The notes under the pieces are model-generated. The model did not search any database, had not been told where the DNA came from, and saw only the letters and a program-made list of their open reading frames with translations. DNA of 64,000 nucleotides, taken from the NCBI RefSeq assembly GCF_022603395.1, contig NZ_JAIBKA010000011.1:1-64000 (forward strand). Reading direction: 5' to 3'. The position numbers and the translations under genes are program-made. Positions 35,930-46,403 of the stretch are shown piece after piece. The first letter of the stretch is position 1, and every line of letters starts with the position of its first letter. This DNA is from Desulfoferrobacter suflitae (GTDB taxonomy: Bacteria > Desulfobacterota > Syntrophobacteria > Syntrophobacterales > Syntrophobacteraceae).

Positions 35930-36217
35930 ATGAATTTGCGGCCGTTACAAGATCGAGTCATCATCAAACGAACTGACGAAGAGGAAAAGACCGCGGGAGG
36001 CATCATCATTCCCGACACCGCCAAGGAAAAGCCCCAGCAGGGAAAGGTGATCGCGGTCGGCCATGGCAAGATTATGGAAAACGGCAGTGTCAGCCCGATG
36101 ACGGTGAAGGCGGGGGACCGTGTTCTGTTCAGCAAGTATGCCGGCACCGAAGTTAAGATAGAGGGCGAAGAGCACTTGATCATGCGAGAAGACGATATCC
36201 TGGCGATCGTGCAGTAG
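35930..36217 (+). CDS. groES: Co-chaperonin GroES
   Basis: The 95-residue heptameric lid of the GroEL chamber, cytoplasmic. [20 protein letters not shown] at the N-terminus, [16 protein letters not shown] including the mobile loop, and a closing EDDILAIVQ are characteristic. AAGGAGGAG precedes the ATG. It is followed by groEL after 38 bases and preceded by the CIRCE operator. Confidence 0.98.
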   Translation: MNLRPLQDRVIIKRTDEEEKTAGGIIIPDTAKEKPQQGKVIAVGHGKIMENGSVSPMTVKAGDRVLFSKYAGTEVKIEGEEHLIMREDDILAIVQ

Positions 36218-36234
36218 CGACACAAACGGTGTGA

Positions 36235-37884
<1,650 letters not shown>

Positions 37885-38184
37885 AATTTGCCAATCCGGC
37901 GGCTTGCCGGCGGCCTGCCCGCCGCCGGCAAGAGTTCCCCACCTCGCTGTGCTCTGCTGCGAGCAATCCCCCGAGAGACCAGCCTTTGCCCGACAGACGC
38001 CCCTTCATGGGCCCCGTCATGCCCGTGCAATCCCGCGCCGGAGCTTGTCCGGCGAGGCCACCGCCCGACATTTCTCCAAGTTTCTTTTGGCTCATGATCG
38101 GTTACAATCTTTGCGTTTTATCGTGCAGCGATCTCTGCTGAAATTTGTTTGTGGCTAGATTTGTGATCAGAAAGGAATATTCTC
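37885..38184. other. groEL-uvrA intergenic region with strong hairpin
   Basis: A 12-bp perfect GC-rich inverted repeat, CTTGCCGGCGGC (37903-37914) and GCCGCCGGCAAG (37921-37932), lies just after groEL. No T-run follows, so it may slow or protect transcripts instead of acting as a simple terminator. The remainder, to the uvrA start, has no recognisable gene; uvrA is preceded by AAAGGA. Confidence 0.5.
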
Positions 38185-41100
38185 TTGTCCGGCGACAATG
38201 TGATTCGCTTGCGGGGTGTGTGCCAACACAACCTGAAAAACCTGGACCTGGATCTGCCGTTGAATCGATTGATCGCCGTCAGCGGCGTGAGCGGTTCGGG
38301 CAAATCGAGCCTGGCACTCCACACCCTGTATGCCGAAGGCCAACGCAGGTACGTGGAGACCTTTTCGCCCTATGTGCGCCAGTTTCTGGAGCGCATGGAT
38401 CCGCCCCGGGTCGAATCCATCGACGGCATCCCCCCCGCCATCGCCATTGAATCGGGCACCGCCGTGCGCAGTTCACGTTCGACCGTCGGTACCATTACAG
38501 AAATCAACGATCACCTGAAAATCCTCTACGCCCGCCTGGCAGTGCCCCATTGCCCGCACTGTGAAAAGCCCGTCGAGCAGGATAATCCGCAAAGCATTCT
38601 GCAGAAATTGAACGATCTTCCGGCGGACAGCCGGGTTCTGGTCACTTTTCCCTATCAACCGAAGCCCCGGCAGGAATGGGTGCGCTACCTGATTTCTCAA
38701 GGTTTTTTACGCATTTTTGTCAATGCCCGGGTGGTTGACCTGGAAAGCCTCGATCCCGGTGCCATCAGAGACCTTGCTGACAGGGAAATCCTGGTGGTGG
38801 TCGATCGCATCCCCTGGGGCAGAATTCCCCCTGAGCGCGTGCTGGATTCCCTGGAGACGGCCATGCGCATGGGAGGCGGCCGCAGCGCCGTGGTTATTTT
38901 CCCCGACCAGGTGCGCCGGTTCAGTGCTGAGCTGCGCTGCGCCGGCTGTCCGGACGCCGAACCCATCGCCGCGCCGACACCCAACCTGTTCTCCTTCAAC
39001 TCGCCGCTTGGAGCCTGCCCGGAATGCCGCGGATTCGGCCGCAGCATCGGAGTGGATGTGGATCTGGTCATTCCCGATCCGACCCTTTCCCTGGAGCAGG
39101 GGGCGATCAAGCCGTGGGGCATTGATCGGATGGAATTTGACGATCTGATGGAGTTTTGCCGAAAACAGGGCATTCCAACCGATGTTCCCTTTGTAGCGCT
39201 GCCCGCTTCGGCCAAAGACAAGATCATCAACGGTACCAAAGGATATTACGGGATCCATGGCTTTTTCGAGTGGCTGGAAACCAAGACTTACAAAATGCAC
39301 GTGCGTGTCTTCCTGTCGCGCTTCCGCGCTTATGTGCCGTGTGCGGCGTGCGGAGGCAGCCGCTATCAGCCGATGACTCGACTCTACCGATTGCGCCATG
39401 TGCCCATCGATGAGTTGAGTGCCTGGTCCATCGGGCGCTGCCTCAACTTTTTCGACCAGCCGTGGCCGCAGCTGGCACGGGATGCGGCGGCTGCACTGCT
39501 GGTTGACGAGATTCGCAGCCGGCTGCAGTTTCTCAAGGCGGTGGGGCTCGACTATCTTTCCCTGGACCGTCAGTCGCGCACCCTTTCCGGGGGTGAGGTA
39601 CAACGGGTGCATCTGACGCGCGCTCTCGGTTCGGCGCTGGTCAACGTGCTGTACGTGCTGGACGAACCCAGCGTGGGGTTGCATGCCCGTGATCAAAGGC
39701 GGCTGATGAGCCAGCTGCGACGCTTGGCCGACCTCGGAAACACGGTGGTGGTGGTCGAACACGATCCCGACATGATCCGTTTTTGTGACGAAGTGGTGGA
39801 CATGGGTCCAAAGGGCGGCGAAAGGGGAGGGGAAATCGTCTACCAGGGGACGCCCCAGGGCCTGGCGGAGTGTGAGCAGAGTGTTACGGGCGGATACCTG
39901 AGCGGCCGTCTGCAGGTTACCTCCCCAGCAAGGCGGCGCCTGCCGGATCAAACCCGGCAACTGGTGCTTACGGGGGCACGTGAGAATAATTTAAAGAACC
40001 TTACCGTGCGCTTCCCGCTCGGGCTTCTGATCGGAGTCAGCGGGGTTTCCGGTTCGGGTAAGAGCACCCTGATTGAAAAGACACTCTACGCCAACTGGCT
40101 GCGCAGCGTCGGCAGACCCGCCGATCAACCGGGGTTGTGCGACGCCATCGAGGGGCTCGAACTGATCGATAACATGATTCTGGTCGACCAGCAGCCGGTG
40201 GGGCGAACCCCGCGAGCCAATCTTTTGACCTACACCAAAGCGTTGGACCCCCTCAGGAAGATGCTGGCTCAGACTCCCGAAGCGCAAGCCCGGGGATACT
40301 CGGCCGGGCATTTTTCGTTCAATGTTCCCGGCGGCCGCTGCGAATTGTGCAAAGGCGAAGGATTCGAACACGTCGAGATGCAGTTTCTGGCCGATGTGTA
40401 CATCCGCTGCCCGCAATGCGGCGGCAGGCGCTTCAAGGAAGAAATTCTGGAAATCCGCTCGCACGGTCTTTCCATTGGTGACATGCTGGAGTGCACCGCG
40501 CAGGAGCTGCTGGCGGTTTTTCCCGACCTGGAGCCCCTGGCGAAGGCGCTCCATCCCGTATTGGCCATCGGCCTGGACTATCTGCGTCTGGGGCAACCCC
40601 TCAGCAGCCTTTCCGGCGGCGAGGCCCAAAGGCTTAAACTGGTCCGTTATCTCGCCCGGCCAAAGGGGCAGAACAATGCCCGCAGCGTTGGACGGCGCAC
40701 ACTGCTGCTGCTGGACGAACCGACCACCGGATTGCACCCGCACGATTTGCAAAAGCTTTTGGGGGTGCTGCAGCAAATTGTCGACAACGGCCACACCGTG
40801 CTGGTCATCGAACACAACCTGGACCTGTTGCAAGCCTGCGATTGGCTCATCGATCTCGGTCCTGAAGGAGGTGAACAGGGGGGCGGCCTGGTGGTGGAAG
40901 GTCCGCCGGAAGTGGTGAGCTCTCATGCCCAGAGCCACACCGGGCACTGCCTGAAGGAAAGAATGGCGGGGGTCGGCAAAATGCCCTGCGAAGCAGAGCA
41001 TTCCATACCTGCCACGGCGAGGCAGGAATGGGCGAACCAGGCCGCTTCGCCAGGACCATCGCAGGATGACTCGAGCATCGTGGTGCGCGGTGCCCGGGAA

Positions 41101-43881
41101 CACAATCTGCAATTGGATGAAATCCGTTTGAATCGCAATGAAATGATGGTCTTGACCGGGCTCAGCGGTTCCGGCAAATCCACCCTCGCCTTTGACGTAC
41201 TGTTTGCCGAAGGACAGCGCCGCTACCTCGAGTGTTTGTCGACCTATGTGCGCCAGTATTTCAAAATTTTGGAAAAACCCGAGGTCAACCAGATACTCGG
41301 TCTGCCTCCGACGGTGGCCATCGAACAGCGCACCAGTCAGCTCACGCGCAGGTCCACCGTGGGCACCATAACGGAAATTTATCATTTCTTGCGGCTGCTT
41401 TTTGCCAAACTGGGGCGGCAGCACTGCCCCCACTGCGGCCAAGCGTTGGAAGCCCTGAGCTTCGACCGCATCCTTTCGATCCTGCAGCAAAAGCTTTCCA
41501 ACGGCGGGGTGCAGGTGCTTGCGCCGCTCATTCGAGGTCGCAAGGGAATCTATCGCGACCTCTTTACGCGACTTTTCAAAATGGGATACCAGACGGTGCG
41601 TGTGGACGGCCGATGGATGCCGCTCGATCCCATACCCAGGCTGGACCGCTATCGCGAGCACGACATCGAGGTGCTGATTCCCGAGCTGGATCAAGCGTCC
41701 CTGTGGTCCAACGCATTCAGGGAAAGACTCAGACAGGCCCTGGCCATGGGGGGCGGTTCGTTGCACCTGGAAGGGCAGGGGTGGGCGGTTTTAAGCCAGC
41801 ACCTGTATTGCTCTCACTGTCAGCAGGGGCTCGCGCCGCTCGATCCCAGGCTGTTTTCCTTCAACAGTCGGCAGGGGGCTTGCCCCCAATGCAGCGGAGT
41901 CGGCACAACGCAGCGCTTCAACCTGGAACGGCTGCTGGGTGCACCCGACGTTCCGCTGAAAGATGGCCTGCTGCCCTTCCTGGAGGCAAAAAAGCTGGCC
42001 GCCGCCTTCATGATCCGCCCGCGGGGGCGCGTGAAAAAACGCCTGGAGCGGTTTTGGCTGGAAGACCTGGGGATTGACCCGGAAAAGTCTTTTTACCAGC
42101 TGCCGGAGGACGTCCGCCAGGCCATGTTGCATGGCAACAGGGGCAAATTCCCGGGTTTGCTCGATCTGGTGGCGGATGTGAAGGAAGAGGACGGAGCCTG
42201 GTACGCGCTCGAGCCGTTCCATGATCAGGTGCCGTGCCCCGCATGCGCAGGGCAGCGCTTGAATCCTCAGGCACGCTCGGTTCTGGTAAAGGGGAAATCC
42301 ATCGGAGATCTGGTCGCCTTGAGCGTCTCAGAGTTTCGCAAGATCTATGGGCGGCTGCGTTTCAACGATGGCGAACGCTCCATTGCCGCGCCAATTTCCA
42401 AAGAGATCCACGAGCGGCTGGTGTTTTTAAAGGAGGTGGGACTCGATTATCTTGCCCTGAATCGATCCGGCGATACTCTGTCGGGCGGCGAGACGCAGCG
42501 CATCAGGCTGGCGGCTCAGCTCGGTTCAAACCTCCGAGGGGTCTGCTACATCCTGGATGAGCCGACCATCGGTTTGCACCCGGCCGACAACGAGCGGCTG
42601 CTGCGCAGCCTGCGGCGACTCAAAACAAAGGGAAACACCATCGTCGTGGTGGAACACGATGCGGAAACCATGAAACGGGCCGATTCCCTGATCGAACTGG
42701 GGCCCGGGGCCGGCCGCGAAGGGGGGCACGTGGTGGCCCAGGGGCGCTTCAGGGACCTGTGCAGGCAGCCGGATACCCTGACCGGGCGGTGGTTTGGCAA
42801 ACCGCTGGAAGCGGTTATGTGCCATGCCGCCGGCAAACCGTCGGTAGACAATGACAGCGAGGTTCAATGGTTGCACGTGGAGGGAGCCAGGGCGCGCAAT
42901 TTGCGCGATATCGAGGTGCGCATCCCGCTGGGGACGCTGACTTGCGTGACCGGGGTTTCAGGGGCCGGCAAGAGCACCCTGCTGCACCAAGTGATCTACC
43001 GGGGGCTGCTGGAGCACCTGGGCAGGATCTACGGCGCCGGCGATTCGAGCTTCCACCGCATGCGCGGCCAGGAAAGCGTTTGCCGAGTGTTGCAGGTGGA
43101 TCACAATCCCATCGGACGCACGCCACGTTCCATCCCGGCGACTTACGTGGGAGTGTGGGATGACGTGCGCAAACTGTTTGCGGCGCTGCCTGAAGCCAAA
43201 ATGCGCGGGTTTCTGCCGGGACGATTTTCCTTCAATGTGGCCGGCGGTCGCTGTGAAGAGTGCAAAGGGCAGGGGCAGGTCAAGGTGAAGATGAACTTTT
43301 TGCCCGATGTCTACGTACCCTGCGAAACGTGCGGCGGCAGCCGTTTCAACAGGGAAACTCTGGTCATCCGCTACCGGGAAAGGAGCATTGCCGATGTGCT
43401 CGCCATGACCATCGAAGAAGCGGCACAGCTGTTCGATGCGGTGCCCGGGATCGCCCGACCGCTTCGTGTTCTGGTGGGTCTGGGATTGGGCTATTTGACT
43501 CTCGGGCAGCCCAGTCCCACCCTTTCGGGGGGGGAGGCGCAGCGTATTAAACTGGCAAGCGAACTGGGGAACCATCACGGGCACACCGTGTACCTGCTGG
43601 ACGAACCGACCACGGGACTGCATCGCGCGGACGTGAAGCGGCTGATTGACGTGCTGCGCCATTTAATTGAACATGGGCATACGGCCCTGGTGATCGAACA
43701 TAATCTGGATTTTATCCGGGCGAGCGACTACGTGATTGATCTGGGGCCGGGCGGCGGTGACCAGGGCGGTCGCGTGGTGGCAGCCGGAACGCCCTTCGAA
43801 TTGCTCAATCAGACGGAAAATTCGGCAACGGCTCGCGCATTGTCTCAGCAGTTGCACAGCGAAACCAGCATATGTGCATGA
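38185..43881 (+). CDS. uvrA: Double-length UvrA (covalent UvrA dimer, four ABC modules)
   Basis: An 1898-residue excinuclease subunit about twice the usual UvrA length. It is two complete, divergent UvrA copies in tandem. Copy 1 (to about 965) has Walker A GVSGSGKS at 34-41 and again near 620, signatures [11 protein letters not shown] (about 466) and [11 protein letters not shown] (about 808). Copy 2 has GLSGSGKST near 993 and GVSGAGKST near 1590 with [11 protein letters not shown] and [11 protein letters not shown]. Both copies carry the UvrB-binding/insertion regions and zinc-finger cysteines ([36 protein letters not shown]). UvrA normally works as a homodimer that finds DNA lesions and loads UvrB. 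The joint near 940-980 is a low-complexity linker. TTG start after AAAGGA. A separate single UvrA may exist elsewhere. Confidence 0.93.
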   Translation: MSGDNVIRLRGVCQHNLKNLDLDLPLNRLIAVSGVSGSGKSSLALHTLYAEGQRRYVETFSPYVRQFLERMDPPRVESIDGIPPAIAIESGTAVRSSRSTVGTITEINDHLKILYARLAVPHCPHCEKPVEQDNPQSILQKLNDLPADSRVLVTFPYQPKPRQEWVRYLISQGFLRIFVNARVVDLESLDPGAIRDLADREILVVVDRIPWGRIPPERVLDSLETAMRMGGGRSAVVIFPDQVRRFSAELRCAGCPDAEPIAAPTPNLFSFNSPLGACPECRGFGRSIGVDVDLVIPDPTLSLEQGAIKPWGIDRMEFDDLMEFCRKQGIPTDVPFVALPASAKDKIINGTKGYYGIHGFFEWLETKTYKMHVRVFLSRFRAYVPCAACGGSRYQPMTRLYRLRHVPIDELSAWSIGRCLNFFDQPWPQLARDAAAALLVDEIRSRLQFLKAVGLDYLSLDRQSRTLSGGEVQRVHLTRALGSALVNVLYVLDEPSVGLHARDQRRLMSQLRRLADLGNTVVVVEHDPDMIRFCDEVVDMGPKGGERGGEIVYQGTPQGLAECEQSVTGGYLSGRLQVTSPARRRLPDQTRQLVLTGARENNLKNLTVRFPLGLLIGVSGVSGSGKSTLIEKTLYANWLRSVGRPADQPGLCDAIEGLELIDNMILVDQQPVGRTPRANLLTYTKALDPLRKMLAQTPEAQARGYSAGHFSFNVPGGRCELCKGEGFEHVEMQFLADVYIRCPQCGGRRFKEEILEIRSHGLSIGDMLECTAQELLAVFPDLEPLAKALHPVLAIGLDYLRLGQPLSSLSGGEAQRLKLVRYLARPKGQNNARSVGRRTLLLLDEPTTGLHPHDLQKLLGVLQQIVDNGHTVLVIEHNLDLLQACDWLIDLGPEGGEQGGGLVVEGPPEVVSSHAQSHTGHCLKERMAGVGKMPCEAEHSIPATARQEWANQAASPGPSQDDSSIVVRGAREHNLQLDEIRLNRNEMMVLTGLSGSGKSTLAFDVLFAEGQRRYLECLSTYVRQYFKILEKPEVNQILGLPPTVAIEQRTSQLTRRSTVGTITEIYHFLRLLFAKLGRQHCPHCGQALEALSFDRILSILQQKLSNGGVQVLAPLIRGRKGIYRDLFTRLFKMGYQTVRVDGRWMPLDPIPRLDRYREHDIEVLIPELDQASLWSNAFRERLRQALAMGGGSLHLEGQGWAVLSQHLYCSHCQQGLAPLDPRLFSFNSRQGACPQCSGVGTTQRFNLERLLGAPDVPLKDGLLPFLEAKKLAAAFMIRPRGRVKKRLERFWLEDLGIDPEKSFYQLPEDVRQAMLHGNRGKFPGLLDLVADVKEEDGAWYALEPFHDQVPCPACAGQRLNPQARSVLVKGKSIGDLVALSVSEFRKIYGRLRFNDGERSIAAPISKEIHERLVFLKEVGLDYLALNRSGDTLSGGETQRIRLAAQLGSNLRGVCYILDEPTIGLHPADNERLLRSLRRLKTKGNTIVVVEHDAETMKRADSLIELGPGAGREGGHVVAQGRFRDLCRQPDTLTGRWFGKPLEAVMCHAAGKPSVDNDSEVQWLHVEGARARNLRDIEVRIPLGTLTCVTGVSGAGKSTLLHQVIYRGLLEHLGRIYGAGDSSFHRMRGQESVCRVLQVDHNPIGRTPRSIPATYVGVWDDVRKLFAALPEAKMRGFLPGRFSFNVAGGRCEECKGQGQVKVKMNFLPDVYVPCETCGGSRFNRETLVIRYRERSIADVLAMTIEEAAQLFDAVPGIARPLRVLVGLGLGYLTLGQPSPTLSGGEAQRIKLASELGNHHGHTVYLLDEPTTGLHRADVKRLIDVLRHLIEHGHTALVIEHNLDFIRASDYVIDLGPGGGDQGGRVVAAGTPFELLNQTENSATARALSQQLHSETSICA

Positions 43882-43892
43882 CTGGACCCGCC

Positions 43893-44630
43893 ATGAAGCA
43901 GCTTTCTGACCATGACTCTTTGTACCTCGAACCCCGGCAGCCGGTTGGCGATTTTCAGTTCGACGCCGATGTGGCCCGGGTCTTTCCCGACATGATTCGT
44001 CGATCGGTTCCGGGCTATCCCGTGATCGTCGCTCTCCTCGGGATTCTGGCTGCAAGGCATGTGCAGCCGCACACCCTGTGCTACGATCTGGGCTGCTCCC
44101 TGGGAGCGGCCAGTCTGTCCATGGCCCGGCATATCCAGCAGCCCGGCTGCCGGATTGTCGGTGTAGACAATTCCTCAGCCATGCTGCAACGCTGTCGGGA
44201 GATTCTTGGGCAATCCCGCCCCAGGGCCCCGGTGGATCTGATGTGCGCCGATGTGCTGCAGGTGAACATCGAGCGGGCGTCGGTGGTGGTGCTCAATTTT
44301 ACCCTGCAGTTCATTGATTGCACGCGTCGCATCGAGTTGCTCGCAAACATCCACCAGGGACTTGTTCCCGGCGGGGCGCTCATCTTATCGGAAAAGATCA
44401 CCTTTGCCGATCCCCGTCAGACGGAGCGCTTCACTCACCTGCATCACGCCTTCAAGGGGGCCGAGGGCTACAGTGACCTGGAGATAAGCCAGAAACGCAC
44501 GGCCCTGGAGAGAGTGCTCTATCCGGAAACCATCGAAACGCATCTCGAGCGCCTTCGGGCGGTGGGATTTTCCAGCTGCGATGTATGGTTTCAATGTCTC
44601 AACTTCATGTCCATACTGGCGCTGAAATGA
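43893..44630 (+). CDS. cmoA: Carboxy-SAM synthase CmoA
   Basis: Makes carboxy-S-adenosylmethionine from SAM and prephenate for the wobble uridine modification cmo5U34 of tRNA. The 245 residues hold a SAM fold with CYDLGCSLGAASLSMA, IVGVDNSSAML, VVVLNFTLQFI and LSEKITF, all typical of CmoA, and the family ending CLNFMSILALK. ATG 43893 gives the usual N-terminus; ATG 43872 within the uvrA end is an alternative. The uvrA stop is only 11 bases upstream, so uvrA-cmoA-cmoB form one unit. The prephenate it uses is also the substrate of the fused enzyme at 10401. Confidence 0.93.
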   Translation: MKQLSDHDSLYLEPRQPVGDFQFDADVARVFPDMIRRSVPGYPVIVALLGILAARHVQPHTLCYDLGCSLGAASLSMARHIQQPGCRIVGVDNSSAMLQRCREILGQSRPRAPVDLMCADVLQVNIERASVVVLNFTLQFIDCTRRIELLANIHQGLVPGGALILSEKITFADPRQTERFTHLHHAFKGAEGYSDLEISQKRTALERVLYPETIETHLERLRAVGFSSCDVWFQCLNFMSILALK

Positions 44631-45601
44631 TCGATTTCAGCCCATTATTCAACGATCTGTCAGGGACTGTTCCGGAACCATTGTCGGAATTGCTGGCGGC
44701 ACGGCTGGATGAGGCTTGCCGTGCGGAGCGCCACGGGGACATGGAAAAGTGGCGGGCGCTGCTGGAAGAGCTGCCTGCAGTGCGGCCTTCCTCGGTGGAT
44801 TTACGTTCGGCGGCGGTGCGTGTGGGCGCACCGCAGGATTGCCATGGCACGGTGCGGCGCAGGCTGGAAGAACTGCTGCGCCGCTTTCATCCCTGGCGCA
44901 AGGGGCCGTACTCCGTCTACGGCATTACCATTGATGCGGAATGGCGCTCGGATTGGAAATGGGACCGCCTGTGCAACCACATCCAATCCCTTGAAGGGCG
45001 ACTGGTGCTCGATGTGGGCTGCGGCAACGGCTACCATTGCTGGCGCATGCTGGGGGCAGGGGCGCGGCTGGTGATCGGGATCGATCCCTACCTGCTGTAT
45101 GTCTGGCAGTTCCGGGCGATCAAGCATTACCTGCCCACCTTTCCGGTGCATGTGCTGCCCTTGAGCATTCAGGTGATGCCCCCTAATCTGCAGGCCTTCG
45201 ACACGGTTTTTTCCATGGGGGTCCTGCATCATCAGCGTTCTCCCTTTGATCATCTGCTGCAGCTGCGCTCCTGCCTGCGCAGCGGTGGTGAACTCATCCT
45301 GGAGACCCTGGTGATCGACGGGGATGCCGGGCAGGTGCTGGTGCCGCAAGGCCGCTACGCAAAAATGCGCAACGTGTGGTTTATCCCGTCCTGTGCGGCT
45401 TTGCAGGCCTGGCTGGAACGCTGCAGCTGGCGCAACGTGCGGCTCATCGATGTGAGCGCAACCACCCCCGAGGAACAGCGCCGCACCGACTGGATGACCT
45501 TCGAGTCGCTGGCGGACTATCTGGACCCGCACAATTCGCTGCTCACCGTCGAAGGTCTGCCGGCTCCCCGGCGCGCCATCTTCCTGGCAAACGCTCCATG
45601 A
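44627..45601 (+). CDS. cmoB: tRNA U34 carboxymethyltransferase CmoB
   Basis: Transfers the carboxymethyl group from carboxy-SAM to 5-hydroxyuridine at tRNA position 34. The 324 residues show HPWRKGPYSVYGITIDAEWRSDWKWDR, the SAM motif VLDVGCGNGYHCWRM, IGIDPYLLYVWQF and VFSMGVLHHQRSPFDHL, and WFIPSCAALQAWLERCG-like end motifs. ATG 44627 overlaps the cmoA TGA in ATGA, showing translational coupling. Full length for the family. Confidence 0.95.
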   Translation: MIDFSPLFNDLSGTVPEPLSELLAARLDEACRAERHGDMEKWRALLEELPAVRPSSVDLRSAAVRVGAPQDCHGTVRRRLEELLRRFHPWRKGPYSVYGITIDAEWRSDWKWDRLCNHIQSLEGRLVLDVGCGNGYHCWRMLGAGARLVIGIDPYLLYVWQFRAIKHYLPTFPVHVLPLSIQVMPPNLQAFDTVFSMGVLHHQRSPFDHLLQLRSCLRSGGELILETLVIDGDAGQVLVPQGRYAKMRNVWFIPSCAALQAWLERCSWRNVRLIDVSATTPEEQRRTDWMTFESLADYLDPHNSLLTVEGLPAPRRAIFLANAP

Positions 45602-45650
45602 AAGCATGGTGCTTCGTGCGCAAATCTTGTGTTTCCCCACCGGACGATTC

Positions 45651-45684
45651 AGACCAACTCGGTTTTTAAGGACCGAGTTGGTCT
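45651..45684. terminator. Strong hairpin between convergent cmoB and soxG
   Basis: A perfect 13-bp inverted repeat, AGACCAACTCGGT (45651-45663) and ACCGAGTTGGTCT (45672-45684), with an eight-base loop. It lies between the ends of convergent operons and could stop transcription from both sides, although neither side has a clean T-run. A weaker GGTCT/AGACC repeat follows just to the right. Confidence 0.45.
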
Positions 45685-45734
45685 TGACGACGTCGGTCTT
45701 GTCCAATTAGACCACCATGCCGTAAGTCAAGCCT

Positions 45735-46391
45735 TCAAAAACGTTCTGAACGTTCATTCTGAATCTGTTTTAACAGGTTACGCCACTGGTCCTCCCCGGC
45801 AGGCCGCAAGTCAAATTCCTCGCCCGCTTGCAGGATGGCGTGCGCCATGTCCTGACCGTATCCGCGTGAACAGGCAAGCAGCAAGGTTCCATCCAGGTCG
45901 CGGCGCTGGGCGATGACCAGTTGACAGGCGACATGGCAAAACGGTCCCTGCAGCAGAAAAGGGGGCTTCGGCCCGGGATCGGTGAGATCCAGGTTGGTCA
46001 GTTTTTCCGTGATGGCAAAGACCTTGCCTCCGGCCAGAGCCATCAAAGCGGTGGCATCGGTTGTTTCGGTGCAGACGGGATCGGCGGGCGGTTGCGGTGT
46101 ATCGCCGAGAAGATGCCAGATGGAGCACTGCGTCCGGTTCATGCGGTTCACCAGAAGGCCCCGGTCCAGTGTGCATGTTCCCGGATCAACCGGCACGTTC
46201 ACGGGGAAAGGTTTACACCTTCTGATATCAGCGTCTTGTAGATCCCACCTGGGGTGGTGGCTGAGGTCGATGAGCCAGGGGCCTTCGCCCTCGTTTGTGT
46301 ATTGCTGCACCACGGTCCAATGGCCGATCTTTGTGCTGCGCACCGCCCGCACCGGAAAAGCAACAGGAGATCGGCGTTCGATGGTGGCCAT
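45735..46391 (-). CDS. soxG: Sarcosine oxidase gamma subunit
   Basis: A 218-residue protein, the smaller structural subunit of heterotetrameric sarcosine oxidase. It resembles SoxG in position, length and segments such as FAITEKLTNLDLTDPG and FLLQGPFCHVACQLV, and is distantly related to the GcvT fold. Assignment rests strongly on its place as the last gene of soxB-soxD-soxA-soxG. It begins 12 bases after the soxA stop. Confidence 0.75.
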   Translation of the reverse strand: MATIERRSPVAFPVRAVRSTKIGHWTVVQQYTNEGEGPWLIDLSHHPRWDLQDADIRRCKPFPVNVPVDPGTCTLDRGLLVNRMNRTQCSIWHLLGDTPQPPADPVCTETTDATALMALAGGKVFAITEKLTNLDLTDPGPKPPFLLQGPFCHVACQLVIAQRRDLDGTLLLACSRGYGQDMAHAILQAGEEFDLRPAGEDQWRNLLKQIQNERSERF

Positions 46392-46403
46392 AAAGATCTC
46401 CTC

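Noticed and set aside
39991-41766. 591-codon minus-strand frame inside uvrA
   Set aside because: It is a shadow of the conserved uvrA frame; its product has no recognisable domain and there is no ribosome site.
38185-43881. Double uvrA as an assembly duplication
   Set aside because: The two halves differ substantially in both DNA and protein sequence, so a tandem assembly error is unlikely.
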